Source: Bradyrhizobium lablabi
GTDB lineage: Bacteria > Pseudomonadota > Alphaproteobacteria > Rhizobiales > Xanthobacteraceae
DNA length: 64,000 nucleotides
Direction: 5' to 3'
Assembly (NCBI RefSeq): GCF_018131005.1
Contig: NZ_JAFCJK010000007.1
Location: 186,001-250,000 of the forward strand
The position numbers and the translations under genes were made by a program. Under the pieces are notes generated by a model. That model had not been told where the DNA came from and did not search any database. It saw only the letters and a program-made list of their open reading frames with translations. Below, piece after piece: positions 7,961 to 14,960 of the stretch; the first letter of the stretch is position 1; each line of letters starts with the position of its first letter.

Positions 7961-10513
7961 ATGACCCGTACCCGTCAGGATGACGATAGCGCAGAGCCAG
8001 AAAGCCGCTTACTAAACCGCCGCAACTTGCTGCTTTGCGGCACCACACTCACCGCCGCTTATTTGCTGTGCGCACTGGGAACAACCAGCCTCGCGCAGCA
8101 AACCACCGGCACGCCGGGTTCACCCAGTGCCACGACCACAATAGACGGTAAGTATCTTCCGCCTCCGCCCGCGCCGTTTGGCGGAACGATCAATTTGGAT
8201 TCCAAAGATTCCAAGCCGTATTGGCCACCAACGGTGGTACCGCCCAAAGGTGCCCCCAACGTCTTGTTGATTATGACCGATGACCAGGGTTACGGCGTGA
8301 CCAGTACCTTTGGCGGCGTCATCCCAACGCCTGCAATGGACCGCATCGCGAAGGCCGGACTGCGTTACACCCAGTTTCACTCAACTGCACTTTGCTCGCC
8401 GACGCGAGCTGCGCTGATCACGGGCCGCAACCATCACTCGGTGGGCTTCGGTGTGATCACCGAAATGTCCACCGGATATCCGGGGTACGATTCCGTCATC
8501 GGGCCGGAGAGCGCCACGGTCGGTACGATCCTGAGGCAGAATGGCTACGCGACGTCGTGGTTCGGCAAGAACCACAACACGCCCAGCTATCAATTAAGTT
8601 CGGCGGGGCCCTTTGACCAATGGCCGAACGGGATGGGGTTCGATTACTTCTATGGCTTCAATGGGGGCGAGACTGATCAGTGGACGCCGTTCCTCTTCCG
8701 CGACAAGACACAAGTCTTCCCGTGGATAGGACACCCCGGCTACAACCTCATCACCGACATGGCCGACGACGCGATCACTTACTTAAAGGGGCTCAATAAC
8801 GCCGCGCCAGACAAGCCATTCTTCCTCTATTATGTGCCCGGCGGCACCCATGCACCACACCAGCCCACACCAGAGTGGATCAAGAAAATCAGCGACATGC
8901 ACCTGTTCGATCAGGGCTGGGAAAAGCTGCGCGAGACGATCTTCGCCAACCAGAAACGGCTCGGTGTAATCCCTGCGAATGCCCAGCTCACGCCGTGGCC
9001 GGATGGCCAGCCCGAATACGGCGGAGCGAAGCTTCAGAAATGGGACACGCTCAGTCCCGACGAAAAGAAACTCTTCATTCGTCAGGCGGACGTTTTTGCA
9101 GCCTACGCGGCCTACACCGACTATGAAATCGGCCGTGTGATTCAGGCTGTGGAAGACATCGGCAAGCTCGACAACACACTTATCATCTATATCAGTGGCG
9201 ACAACGGCAACAGCGCCGAAGGATCCATCCTCGGCACCCCGACCGATATGGCCGCGATCCAAGGCGTCAACATTCCAGTCGCAGAGCAGTTGAAGTTCTA
9301 CGACGTTTGGGGTTCGGCCCAGACCACGCCGCACATGGCGGTGGCCTGGACTTGGGCCTTTGATACACCATTCAAATGGACCAAGCAGGTTGCGTCGCAC
9401 TTCGGCGGCACCCGTCAAGGCATGACCATCTCATGGCCTGGCCACATCAACGACGCTGGCGGTATCCGCACGCAATTTCATCACATCATCGACATCGTGC
9501 CGACGATCCTCGAAGCCACCAGCATTCCAGCGCCGGTGATGGTCAACGGCGTTGCTCAGAAGCCGATCGAAGGCGTGAGCATGTCCTACACCTTCGACAA
9601 AGCCAACGCCAACGCCCCGTCAACGCGGACGACGCAATATTTCGAGATGGTCGGCAACCGGGCGATCTACCAAGACGGTTGGCTCGCCGCCACCACGCCG
9701 CCCGAGCCGCCTTGGGATTTGGGATTGGGGAAATTTCCCAACGTGGTCAACGGCTACAAATGGGAGCTTTACAACATCGCCGAGGACTATTCGGAGAGCA
9801 CCGACCTCGCCGCCAAGATGCCGGACAGGCTGCGCGACATGAAGGAACTGTTTCTGGTCACGGCGCAGAAATACAACGTGTTCCCGCTGGATAACAGCTT
9901 CAGCGCTCGCGCAGCCACGCCGAGACCGAGCGCGACCGCCGGACGGACCGTCTTTACCTACTCGGGTGAATCGTCCGGTCTTCCCTACAGCGATGCTCCC
10001 GACATTACGGCCAAATCTTACTCCATCACCGCCGAGGTCGAAATTCCGCAAGGAGGTGCAGAAGGCATGATCAATACCCTCGGCGGCCGCGCTGGAGGCC
10101 ATGGTCTCTATTTGCTCAAGGGCAAGCCGGTCTTTGTGTACAACTTTTTTAACTTGGAGCGCTTCCGCTGGGAAGGCCAGGCGGCGCTCACGCCCGGGAA
10201 GCACACCGTCGTGTTTGATTTTAAGTATGACGGTCCCGGGTTCGGCAAGGGCGGCACCGGCGTGCTGTCGGTGGATGGCAAGGAAGTCGCCAGCAAGACG
10301 ATCCCGCACACCATCCCGTTCGTCGAGACGATCGACGAGACCTTCGATGTCGGGTTGGATACGCGCACGGGCGTGGACGACAAGGACTACCAGCCGCCGT
10401 TCCGTTTCACCGGCAAGATTGACAAGCTAACGGTCAAGCTGGTCCCGCTGAAAGCTGCGGAGGAAAAGCTCCGCCAGCAAAAGGTCCAAGAAACGATAAA
10501 CAAGGCACAGTAG
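7961..10513 (+). CDS. Exported arylsulfatase (Cys-type), Tat signal
   Basis: This sulfatase hydrolyses sulfate esters in the periplasm. The 850-residue product begins with an N-terminal NRRNLLLCGTTLTAAYLLCA stretch, which looks like a twin-arginine signal. It then has metal ligands in VLLIMTDDQGYG (Asp107 and Asp108) and the signature CSPTRAALITGR at 145-156; Cys145 would become formylglycine. The core ends near residue 620, and a 220-residue beta-rich C-terminal domain (with GKHTVVFDFKYDGPGFGKGG) follows, as in long bacterial arylsulfatases. AGAGGAGC precedes the ATG by 8 bases. No maturase gene is nearby. The gene is cargo inside the prophage, between small and large terminase, with a FixK box upstream. 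Confidence 0.9.
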   Translation: MTRTRQDDDSAEPESRLLNRRNLLLCGTTLTAAYLLCALGTTSLAQQTTGTPGSPSATTTIDGKYLPPPPAPFGGTINLDSKDSKPYWPPTVVPPKGAPNVLLIMTDDQGYGVTSTFGGVIPTPAMDRIAKAGLRYTQFHSTALCSPTRAALITGRNHHSVGFGVITEMSTGYPGYDSVIGPESATVGTILRQNGYATSWFGKNHNTPSYQLSSAGPFDQWPNGMGFDYFYGFNGGETDQWTPFLFRDKTQVFPWIGHPGYNLITDMADDAITYLKGLNNAAPDKPFFLYYVPGGTHAPHQPTPEWIKKISDMHLFDQGWEKLRETIFANQKRLGVIPANAQLTPWPDGQPEYGGAKLQKWDTLSPDEKKLFIRQADVFAAYAAYTDYEIGRVIQAVEDIGKLDNTLIIYISGDNGNSAEGSILGTPTDMAAIQGVNIPVAEQLKFYDVWGSAQTTPHMAVAWTWAFDTPFKWTKQVASHFGGTRQGMTISWPGHINDAGGIRTQFHHIIDIVPTILEATSIPAPVMVNGVAQKPIEGVSMSYTFDKANANAPSTRTTQYFEMVGNRAIYQDGWLAATTPPEPPWDLGLGKFPNVVNGYKWELYNIAEDYSESTDLAAKMPDRLRDMKELFLVTAQKYNVFPLDNSFSARAATPRPSATAGRTVFTYSGESSGLPYSDAPDITAKSYSITAEVEIPQGGAEGMINTLGGRAGGHGLYLLKGKPVFVYNFFNLERFRWEGQAALTPGKHTVVFDFKYDGPGFGKGGTGVLSVDGKEVASKTIPHTIPFVETIDETFDVGLDTRTGVDDKDYQPPFRFTGKIDKLTVKLVPLKAAEEKLRQQKVQETINKAQ

Positions 10514-10769
10514 ATCACTCCGCCCTTGGTTGCTTGGCACTTGGCTTTGAACTCGAAATTGCGACGGTCAAGTAAAAGGGATGACTTCCGCTGTTGGCCC
10601 AACTCGGACCTCCGGCGATGTTCGCTTGCGTACCGCTATCAAGGGCATAGCAGACATCAGACCCCATTCGCGCGACGACCTCATTTTATGACAACACGTC
10701 CCAAGTAACGACCGGAGCGAGACGTAGCGCTTGAGCTGTTCGCGCGAGACGCCGCTCGCTCGATCCCAG

Positions 10770-11267
10770 TTAATGCTGCGTCGAGGCCTGCTGCCGGCGC
10801 ATCATGAGCTCGCCGAGCGGCGTGCCCGTGTCAGGCTGATGCGCCGCAGCAAGCGCCGCCGCCTTCTTGCCGAGCTTCTCAGGCTTGGCGGGCTTGTCGA
10901 CCGGCGCTGGCTTCTGCGGCTGTTGCGTCTGGCCGTAGAGCATGAGGTCGTTGCGCTCGAGATACTTCTGGAATTCCCGGATCGCAGACACGTTGCCGGC
11001 GTTGACGCCGTCGAGCAGTTTGACGCCGAGCTGCGCGACCAGCCGATCGCGCGCGACGTCGCGGTATTTGAGCTCTGAAAAATAATGCTTTCGAAGCGTC
11101 GGCTGCGTGATGAACAACGCCGCCGCGATCCGCGCATTGCTCCAGCCGAGCGCGACTAAGAGGCTGACGCGATTCCGGTTTTGCTGCGAAGCGACATGCT
11201 CCGGCCGACCGCGCCCGCCCCAATTGGCCGGCACCGGATCGCCGAACAGGTCAAAAACTTCAGCCAT
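10770..11267 (-). CDS. Probable phage terminase small subunit
   Basis: The 165-residue product has an N-terminal helix-turn-helix: SLLVALGWSNARIAAALFIT then QPTLRKHYFSEL at residues 35-66. The rest is a helical middle and a Lys/Pro/Ala-rich tail. DNA-binding proteins of this shape next to HNH and large terminase genes usually recognise the packaging site. The start at 11267 (MAEVFDLFGDPVPANWGGRG) is preferred over an upstream non-ATG start because the extra 33 residues look non-coding. It follows the HNH gene and precedes the 4.5-kb insert that separates it from the large terminase. The assignment leans on context. Confidence 0.65.
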   Translation of the reverse strand: MAEVFDLFGDPVPANWGGRGRPEHVASQQNRNRVSLLVALGWSNARIAAALFITQPTLRKHYFSELKYRDVARDRLVAQLGVKLLDGVNAGNVSAIREFQKYLERNDLMLYGQTQQPQKPAPVDKPAKPEKLGKKAAALAAAHQPDTGTPLGELMMRRQQASTQH

Positions 11268-11366
11268 GATGAAAAAAATCCGCCAATGAGTGAGGGGCCG
11301 GTCCGCAGAGCAGGACCTCGCGAAGGAATTGCCCACCCCCCACCCCGAACATTGCTTTGTCAGCAC

Positions 11367-11654
11367 TCAGTCCCAGACGCCGCGCATGTGCAGGCTTGCC
11401 TGCTCCTCGCGCTGCTTGTCTCGATCGTGGCAAGCCTTGCAAAGCGTCTGCAGGTTACCGTCATCCCAGAACAGCGCCTCATTGCCACGATGCGGCTTGA
11501 CGTGATCGCAGACCAGCAGCGCCGTGTTGCCCTCGACCTTGCCGCACGCCTTGCGCTGGCACGTGTAGAGATCGCGCAGAAAGATGCGCAGACGCAGCTC
11601 GCGCCAACGCGCCAGCTTGTACCAGGCTTTCCAAGGCGGCGAGGCTTGCGGCAT
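11367..11654 (-). CDS. Phage HNH endonuclease
   Basis: The 95-residue product has the HNH/zinc-ribbon layout CQRKACG, then LLVCDHVKPHRGNEALFWDD, then GNLQTLCKACHDRDKQ. It has two CxxC-like pairs (the first as CxxxxC) and the catalytic His of CDH. Small HNH proteins directly upstream of terminase genes are common in HK97-type phages and assist terminase cutting. It lies downstream of the terminator at 11661-11694, so it starts the late packaging unit. Confidence 0.85.
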   Translation of the reverse strand: MPQASPPWKAWYKLARWRELRLRIFLRDLYTCQRKACGKVEGNTALLVCDHVKPHRGNEALFWDDGNLQTLCKACHDRDKQREEQASLHMRGVWD

Positions 11655-11660
11655 TCAATC

Positions 11661-11694
11661 AAAGGAAAGGCCGACCATCTTGCGATGGCCGGCC
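11661..11694 (-). terminator. Rho-independent terminator between early and late phage genes
   Basis: Read on the minus strand, GGCCGGCCATC pairs with GATGGTCGGCC (one mismatch or wobble) around a GCAA tetraloop, followed by TTTCCTTTG. It lies between the NusG-like gene and the HNH gene, that is, at the boundary of early and late functions. Confidence 0.65.
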
Positions 11695-11784
11695 ATTGGG
11701 TGCGCTTCGCGCGTCGACCTGGAATCAGGTGCTGCGCTTTCGGGCCAGTGCCCGTTCGTCGAACCGTCCTAGTCGCGTGGCGAT

Positions 11785-12384
11785 CTAGACTGCCGGCTCG
11801 ACCTGCGTCTCGCTAATCTGGACAGAGACGCCGCGCGTGATGGCGTCGATAAACACTTTGAGTCGGCCCTTTGAGTCAAGGCGCTCGATCTTGCCGACAA
11901 ATTGCGCCATTGGCCCGTCGACGATGCGAACGAGCTCGCCGATCGCAAATTTGCGCCGAGCTCGCGGCACGTTGAGTGCAGCGACGATCAGCCGTAGCTT
12001 GCGCATCTCGTCCGCTGACATCGTCGGAATGAACTCGCCGACCTTGAGCAAGTCATCAACGTCGTCGATCGCCCTGATTGCGAGGTACGACTGATCGACC
12101 TCAAAATCAGGAACGAACAGCAGGCCTGGGAGAAACGCCCTGGTGACGAGCCTGCCGAGATGTGACTTGCGAACCTCGCCGCCTCGACCGCGATCGATCG
12201 TCCTGACAATCGCCGGCGAATAACCGGAGAGATTCATTCGCGCAAATGCCTGCATGACCTTTGCGTCACGGCCCGGCGTGATCCGCCACAGGTACCAACG
12301 CGACGGCACGGCAGGTACCGCGATCGGCTCGACATCAACCGGCACATAGCCAACTATCTGCCCCTTGTAGTACCCCATGTTCAT
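11785..12384 (-). CDS. NusG-like transcription antitermination protein
   Basis: The 199-residue product has an NGN-like N-terminal domain (SRWYLWRITPGRDAKVMQAF, with the expected Trp-Tyr opening, and TRAFLPGLLFVPDFEV). Near residue 145 it has a KOW-like domain (FAIGELVRIVDGPMAQFVGK followed by IERLDSKGRLKVFIDAITRG). This is the arrangement of NusG/RfaH specialised elongation factors. AGGGGAG precedes the ATG by 7 bases; an ATG two codons later is an alternative. The position just ahead of a strong terminator and the late genes suggests that it lets polymerase read through into the packaging and head genes. Confidence 0.8.
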   Translation of the reverse strand: MNMGYYKGQIVGYVPVDVEPIAVPAVPSRWYLWRITPGRDAKVMQAFARMNLSGYSPAIVRTIDRGRGGEVRKSHLGRLVTRAFLPGLLFVPDFEVDQSYLAIRAIDDVDDLLKVGEFIPTMSADEMRKLRLIVAALNVPRARRKFAIGELVRIVDGPMAQFVGKIERLDSKGRLKVFIDAITRGVSVQISETQVEPAV

Positions 12385-12935
12385 TCGCTCTCCCCTGCGA
12401 CTTGCCACGTTCCATCGCGGCGCGGCGGCCACAGCGCCGGCACGCGGAAACCCTGTTTTGCTTTGCGCAATCTGAAATTCGGATTCGACGACGAGACGCC
12501 GTGAACGTTCGGATCGAAAGGCTCGAGGAAAATCCGCTCCGCCTGCGGCGGGGCGCCGAGCCAGAGCTGCAGCCGATCGCGCCAGGCGGCAAACTGCGGC
12601 GTCCCCACGTCGACGACTTGCCAGGCCTCGCGATCGATGCCGGCATGCACAGCCAGCGCGACGAGGTCAGGTTGCGGAGGCAGCGACGTCCAGACGCCCT
12701 CACCGATCGGCGGCTCGCGGATAACCGGCAGCTTTCGCCGCTCGGCGATCTGCGTCGCCACGGCCAAGCCCTTGAGCTCGTTGCCCTGGACGAACCGCCG
12801 AGGTGGAGGCGCAGGCCTCGCGGGCGCGGCGCCAGGCGCCGGGAATTCCTTGAAGCCGCGCGTCCGCACCCAGAGGTGAAAATTCATCGGCCGGCGCTGC
12901 TTGAGCTCGCGCAATTTCGCCATGCAGAGCGGCAC
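12381..12935 (-). CDS. C-terminal part of a frameshifted phage replication-type protein
   Basis: This 184-codon frame (MPLCMAKLRELKQRRPMNFH) continues, after a one-base frame change near 12996-13003, the protein encoded at 12884-13651. Upstream of its nominal GTG the same frame already reads sensibly as ALEEFRLLSPDERAWCRHAV, which joins FDAYVGHEVMRR of the other part. Downstream it is Pro/Ala-rich and then ends NPNFRLRKAKQGFRVPALWP. Its stop overlaps the NusG-like start (ATGA). It may be expressed by internal initiation, by -1 frameshifting, or not at all. No catalytic motif is recognised. Confidence 0.55.
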   Translation of the reverse strand: MPLCMAKLRELKQRRPMNFHLWVRTRGFKEFPAPGAAPARPAPPPRRFVQGNELKGLAVATQIAERRKLPVIREPPIGEGVWTSLPPQPDLVALAVHAGIDREAWQVVDVGTPQFAAWRDRLQLWLGAPPQAERIFLEPFDPNVHGVSSSNPNFRLRKAKQGFRVPALWPPRRDGTWQVAGESE

Positions 12936-13651
12936 CGCGTGGCGACACCAGGCGCGCTCGTCCGGCGACAGCAGCCGGAATTCCTCGAGCGCCGGTCCCG
13001 TCGCATGACCTCATGGCCGACATAGGCGTCGAAGGTCGGCCCGAACTCCTCCGGCTCGGCTTCCTCGACCTGCTTGCGATCGCCCGGTAATCCCCCGGAG
13101 GGGGACTTAGGGGGAAGTTCAGGTTCAGGTTCAGAGATTAGGCCCTCGCACGATTGCGAGGGTCGGCCGAGTCCCAGCCGAGGGTCTGACCCTCGCAAGT
13201 TGCCAGGGTCAGCGTCGTCGTCTGACCCTCGCAAATTGCTAGGGTCAGATGGGGTTGAATTTGCTTCTCTTTCGTCTGCGACCGCGCGGCCAGCCGCCCT
13301 CGCCTCGATCGCATCGATGTCGGCCTCGAACAGGAGGCGGATCTTGTCGGTGGTGCGCCGGCCGCGGCTGTCGCTATTGCGGTTGCCATACTCGTCGATC
13401 CATTGCGGCTGGCGTAAGATCGCGCCGATCTCCTCGAGCCAGGAAAGACGGCGGCGGATTGTGTCAGCCGACATTTCCAGGTCTTCGGCAAGCGAGGGGA
13501 TTCCGACCCAGCAGAAGCCCTCGCCGTCGACATAGAGCGTCAGGTTTGTCAGCACGGCTTTGGCCGAGACGTTGCGCAGTCGGAGGTTGCGCGCCCAGCT
13601 ATGCGCCTCGTCGGCAGCGATGCGGCGCGGACGCCGTTTCGCGGTCGTCAT
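12884..13651 (-). CDS. Phage replication-initiator-like protein, N-terminal part (frameshifted)
   Basis: The 255-residue reading has a winged-helix domain at residues 15-90 (KAVLTNLTLYVDGEGFCWVG, IPSLAEDLEMSADTIRRRLS) like the DNA-binding domains of lambda-O-type initiators. A polar linker at 130-185 contains repeated NLRGSD units. From about residue 216 the translation turns into Arg/Ser-rich text typical of a wrong frame, whereas the -1 frame continues a sensible protein (see 12381-12935). The DNA encoding the linker contains inverted and direct repeats that could be a replication origin. It begins the replication end of the early operon. Function is inferred from this layout. Confidence 0.6.
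   Translation of the reverse strand: MTTAKRRPRRIAADEAHSWARNLRLRNVSAKAVLTNLTLYVDGEGFCWVGIPSLAEDLEMSADTIRRRLSWLEEIGAILRQPQWIDEYGNRNSDSRGRRTTDKIRLLFEADIDAIEARAAGRAVADEREANSTPSDPSNLRGSDDDADPGNLRGSDPRLGLGRPSQSCEGLISEPEPELPPKSPSGGLPGDRKQVEEAEPEEFGPTFDAYVGHEVMRRDRRSRNSGCCRRTSAPGVATRCRSAWRNCASSSSAGR
13143..13248. repeat. Iteron-like repeats inside the replication gene (candidate phage origin)
   Basis: Two 27-base copies at 13186-13212 and 13222-13248 share CTGACCCT at one end and AGGGTCAG at the other, forming perfect 8-base inverted arms around an 11-base centre (CGCAA-TTGC), with a 36-base period. A third, shorter palindrome CCCTCGCA-CGAT-TGCGAGGG lies at 13143-13162. They fall in the low-complexity linker of the protein, as do the iterons of lambda ori within gene O. 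Confidence 0.55.
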
Positions 13652-13708
13652 GGTTTCACGTCCTAAGTAAGGATTTCGGGAGACGCTGACGCAACAAACA
13701 CTGAAAAT

Positions 13709-14005
13709 TCACGGCCGCGGCTGCAGCAAGCGCTCGACGATCCTGCCGGCCGACAGCCGCGAAATCGCGCCGAGCGAGATTGCGTCGCCGAGCCGATCGA
13801 GCCATTCGCGCCGGAAACGCCGCCGCTTGAGCAACGGCGGATCGACAACGCCGGCGGCGATCGCCGCGCGGTCCGGGATCTCGGATTCCTCGAGCTCGCC
13901 GAGCTCGGCGCCTTGCAGCACGAGTTGGCAGATGACGTCTGCCAGGTTGACCGCCTGCGGCCCACCAGCCGCTAGGCAACGCAGGACGGCGTCAGCTCCA
14001 GGCAT
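13709..14005 (-). CDS. Small phage protein of unknown function
   Basis: The product is 98 residues, MPGADAVLRCLAAGGPQAVN with AEDG-type acidic middle (GAELGELEESEIPDRAA) and a basic C-terminus (LKRRRFRREWLDRLGDAISL). The start at 14005 overlaps the previous gene by 14 bases, in the same style as its neighbours. It lies immediately upstream of the replication gene in the early operon. No family is recognised. Confidence 0.55.
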   Translation of the reverse strand: MPGADAVLRCLAAGGPQAVNLADVICQLVLQGAELGELEESEIPDRAAIAAGVVDPPLLKRRRFRREWLDRLGDAISLGAISRLSAGRIVERLLQPRP

Positions 14006-14219
14006 TGATGCCGGGTCTGACCTCGAGACGCGCATCGCACAGCGGCGTCGCGTTGGTTCCGAGCCGCTCTTCGTCGCGCCAGAATTCGATCCAGTAGCGA
14101 TCGCGTCCGCCTTCCTGCTCATGGCGGCCGACCTTGACCATTTCGCAGCGACTGCATTGCTGTTCGGTTTTGAAGGGAAAGCGGACCTTTTCGCCCCATC
14201 TGTGCCGCGTCGCGCTCAC
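13992..14219 (-). CDS. Small phage protein with CxxC, GTG start
   Basis: The 75-residue product (MSATRHRWGEKVRFPFKTEQ with CSRCEMVKVGRHEQEGGRDR after it) contains one CxxC pair and a WIEFWRDEERLG segment, suggesting a small metal-binding or structural protein. The GTG at 14219 overlaps the stop of the upstream gene as GTGA, which decides the start; longer readings upstream are Arg-rich and non-coding. It lies in the early phage operon. Function is unknown. Confidence 0.55.
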   Translation of the reverse strand: MSATRHRWGEKVRFPFKTEQQCSRCEMVKVGRHEQEGGRDRYWIEFWRDEERLGTNATPLCDARLEVRPGINAWS

Positions 14220-14401
14220 CGCTGCGACCGCCGAACGGCCGCCTCGAGGTCGGCACGCATGCCGTCGATCGCCTCCTGCGAGGCAACCTCGAGGACAACG
14301 CAACCGAGCCGCGCCGCGCGATGCATCCAGCCGAGCGAATATCCGAACATGAATAGACCGAACGCCAGGACGGCGAGGCCTGCGATCTCGACCTGCGTCA
14401 T
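14216..14401 (-). CDS. Small phage membrane protein
   Basis: The 61-residue product has one transmembrane helix near the N-terminus (IAGLAVLAFGLFMFGYSLGW) and a charged C-terminal helix (ASQEAIDGMRADLEAAVRRS). It overlaps both neighbours by four bases (ATGA at its start, GTGA at its end), which supports real translation. It could be an accessory lysis or superinfection-exclusion protein, but nothing in the sequence proves that. Confidence 0.6.
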   Translation of the reverse strand: MTQVEIAGLAVLAFGLFMFGYSLGWMHRAARLGCVVLEVASQEAIDGMRADLEAAVRRSQR

Positions 14402-14772
14402 GGTACAGCCTTTCCGAGCAGCGAGCGGCGCTCGATCGGAATGCCGTTAAAGCGCGCAAGGTTCATGCCGGCCTGCATGCCGGCAGAGATCCCACGGTCG
14501 ACATAGACGACGACGGCATCGGCAAGATGCATCCAGGCATGGCCGGCGTTGATACCGTGCGCGCGCTCGTTGCGGTCGTTGTCGTTGAGGATTCCCGGCT
14601 GCGTGTAGAGCAGATGCGATGCCAGCGGCGCCTCGCCGCGCAGCAGCGCGTCACGGATACAGGCGCGTGCATAGGCGACATTGGCGTCGATCTCGCCGGC
14701 AAAGGGCGATTCCAGGATGACTCGCCGCATCGCGCGCGGCGAAATGGTGTGGTGCGCCTCGATCTTCGTCAT
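14398..14772 (-). CDS. DUF7768-like phage protein (deoxyribosyltransferase-like fold)
   Basis: The 124-residue product has the pattern RRVILESPFAGEIDANVAYA, then CIRDALLRGEAPLASHLLYT with QPGILND, and HAWMHLADAVVVYVDRGISA. These are the conserved blocks of a family found in phages and bacteria that is structurally related to nucleoside 2-deoxyribosyltransferases (DUF4406/DUF7768). A role in nucleotide metabolism or base modification is plausible but not shown. It overlaps its upstream and downstream genes by four bases each. Confidence 0.7.
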   Translation of the reverse strand: MTKIEAHHTISPRAMRRVILESPFAGEIDANVAYARACIRDALLRGEAPLASHLLYTQPGILNDNDRNERAHGINAGHAWMHLADAVVVYVDRGISAGMQAGMNLARFNGIPIERRSLLGKAVP

Positions 14773-14960
14773 TGCTCCAGTGCCCCCTTGATGCGCGCCT
14801 CGTTGTCCTGCAGCCAGCGCAGCGTTGCTGCGGCCGCCTCGAGGCGCTTGGTGTGAAATTCCGCAACCGAGCGGCTCATCTTGGCGCGCGTGCCGCTGCG
14901 CCGTTCCCGGAGCTCGGTCTCGACCGCATCGATCTGTTGAGAGAGCGAGACTTTGCTCAT
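14769..14960 (-). CDS. Small coiled-coil phage protein
   Basis: The 63-residue product is helical throughout (MSKVSLSQQIDAVETELRER, then FHTKRLEAAAATLRWLQDNE). It is stop-start coupled to the methyltransferase gene above (ATGA, 14957-14960) and to the DUF7768-like gene below. Proteins of this type are frequent in rhizobial prophages; function is unknown. Confidence 0.6.
   Translation of the reverse strand: MSKVSLSQQIDAVETELRERRSGTRAKMSRSVAEFHTKRLEAAAATLRWLQDNEARIKGALEQ

Noticed and set aside
10514..10769. A short protein gene after the sulfatase
   Set aside because: The open frame is decayed intergenic repeat text of the kind also seen near 7740, 50155 and 57910.
13133..13260. CRISPR-like array
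   Set aside because: Only two or three palindromic units with a 36-base period inside a coding linker; no spacers or cas genes. Iterons fit better.
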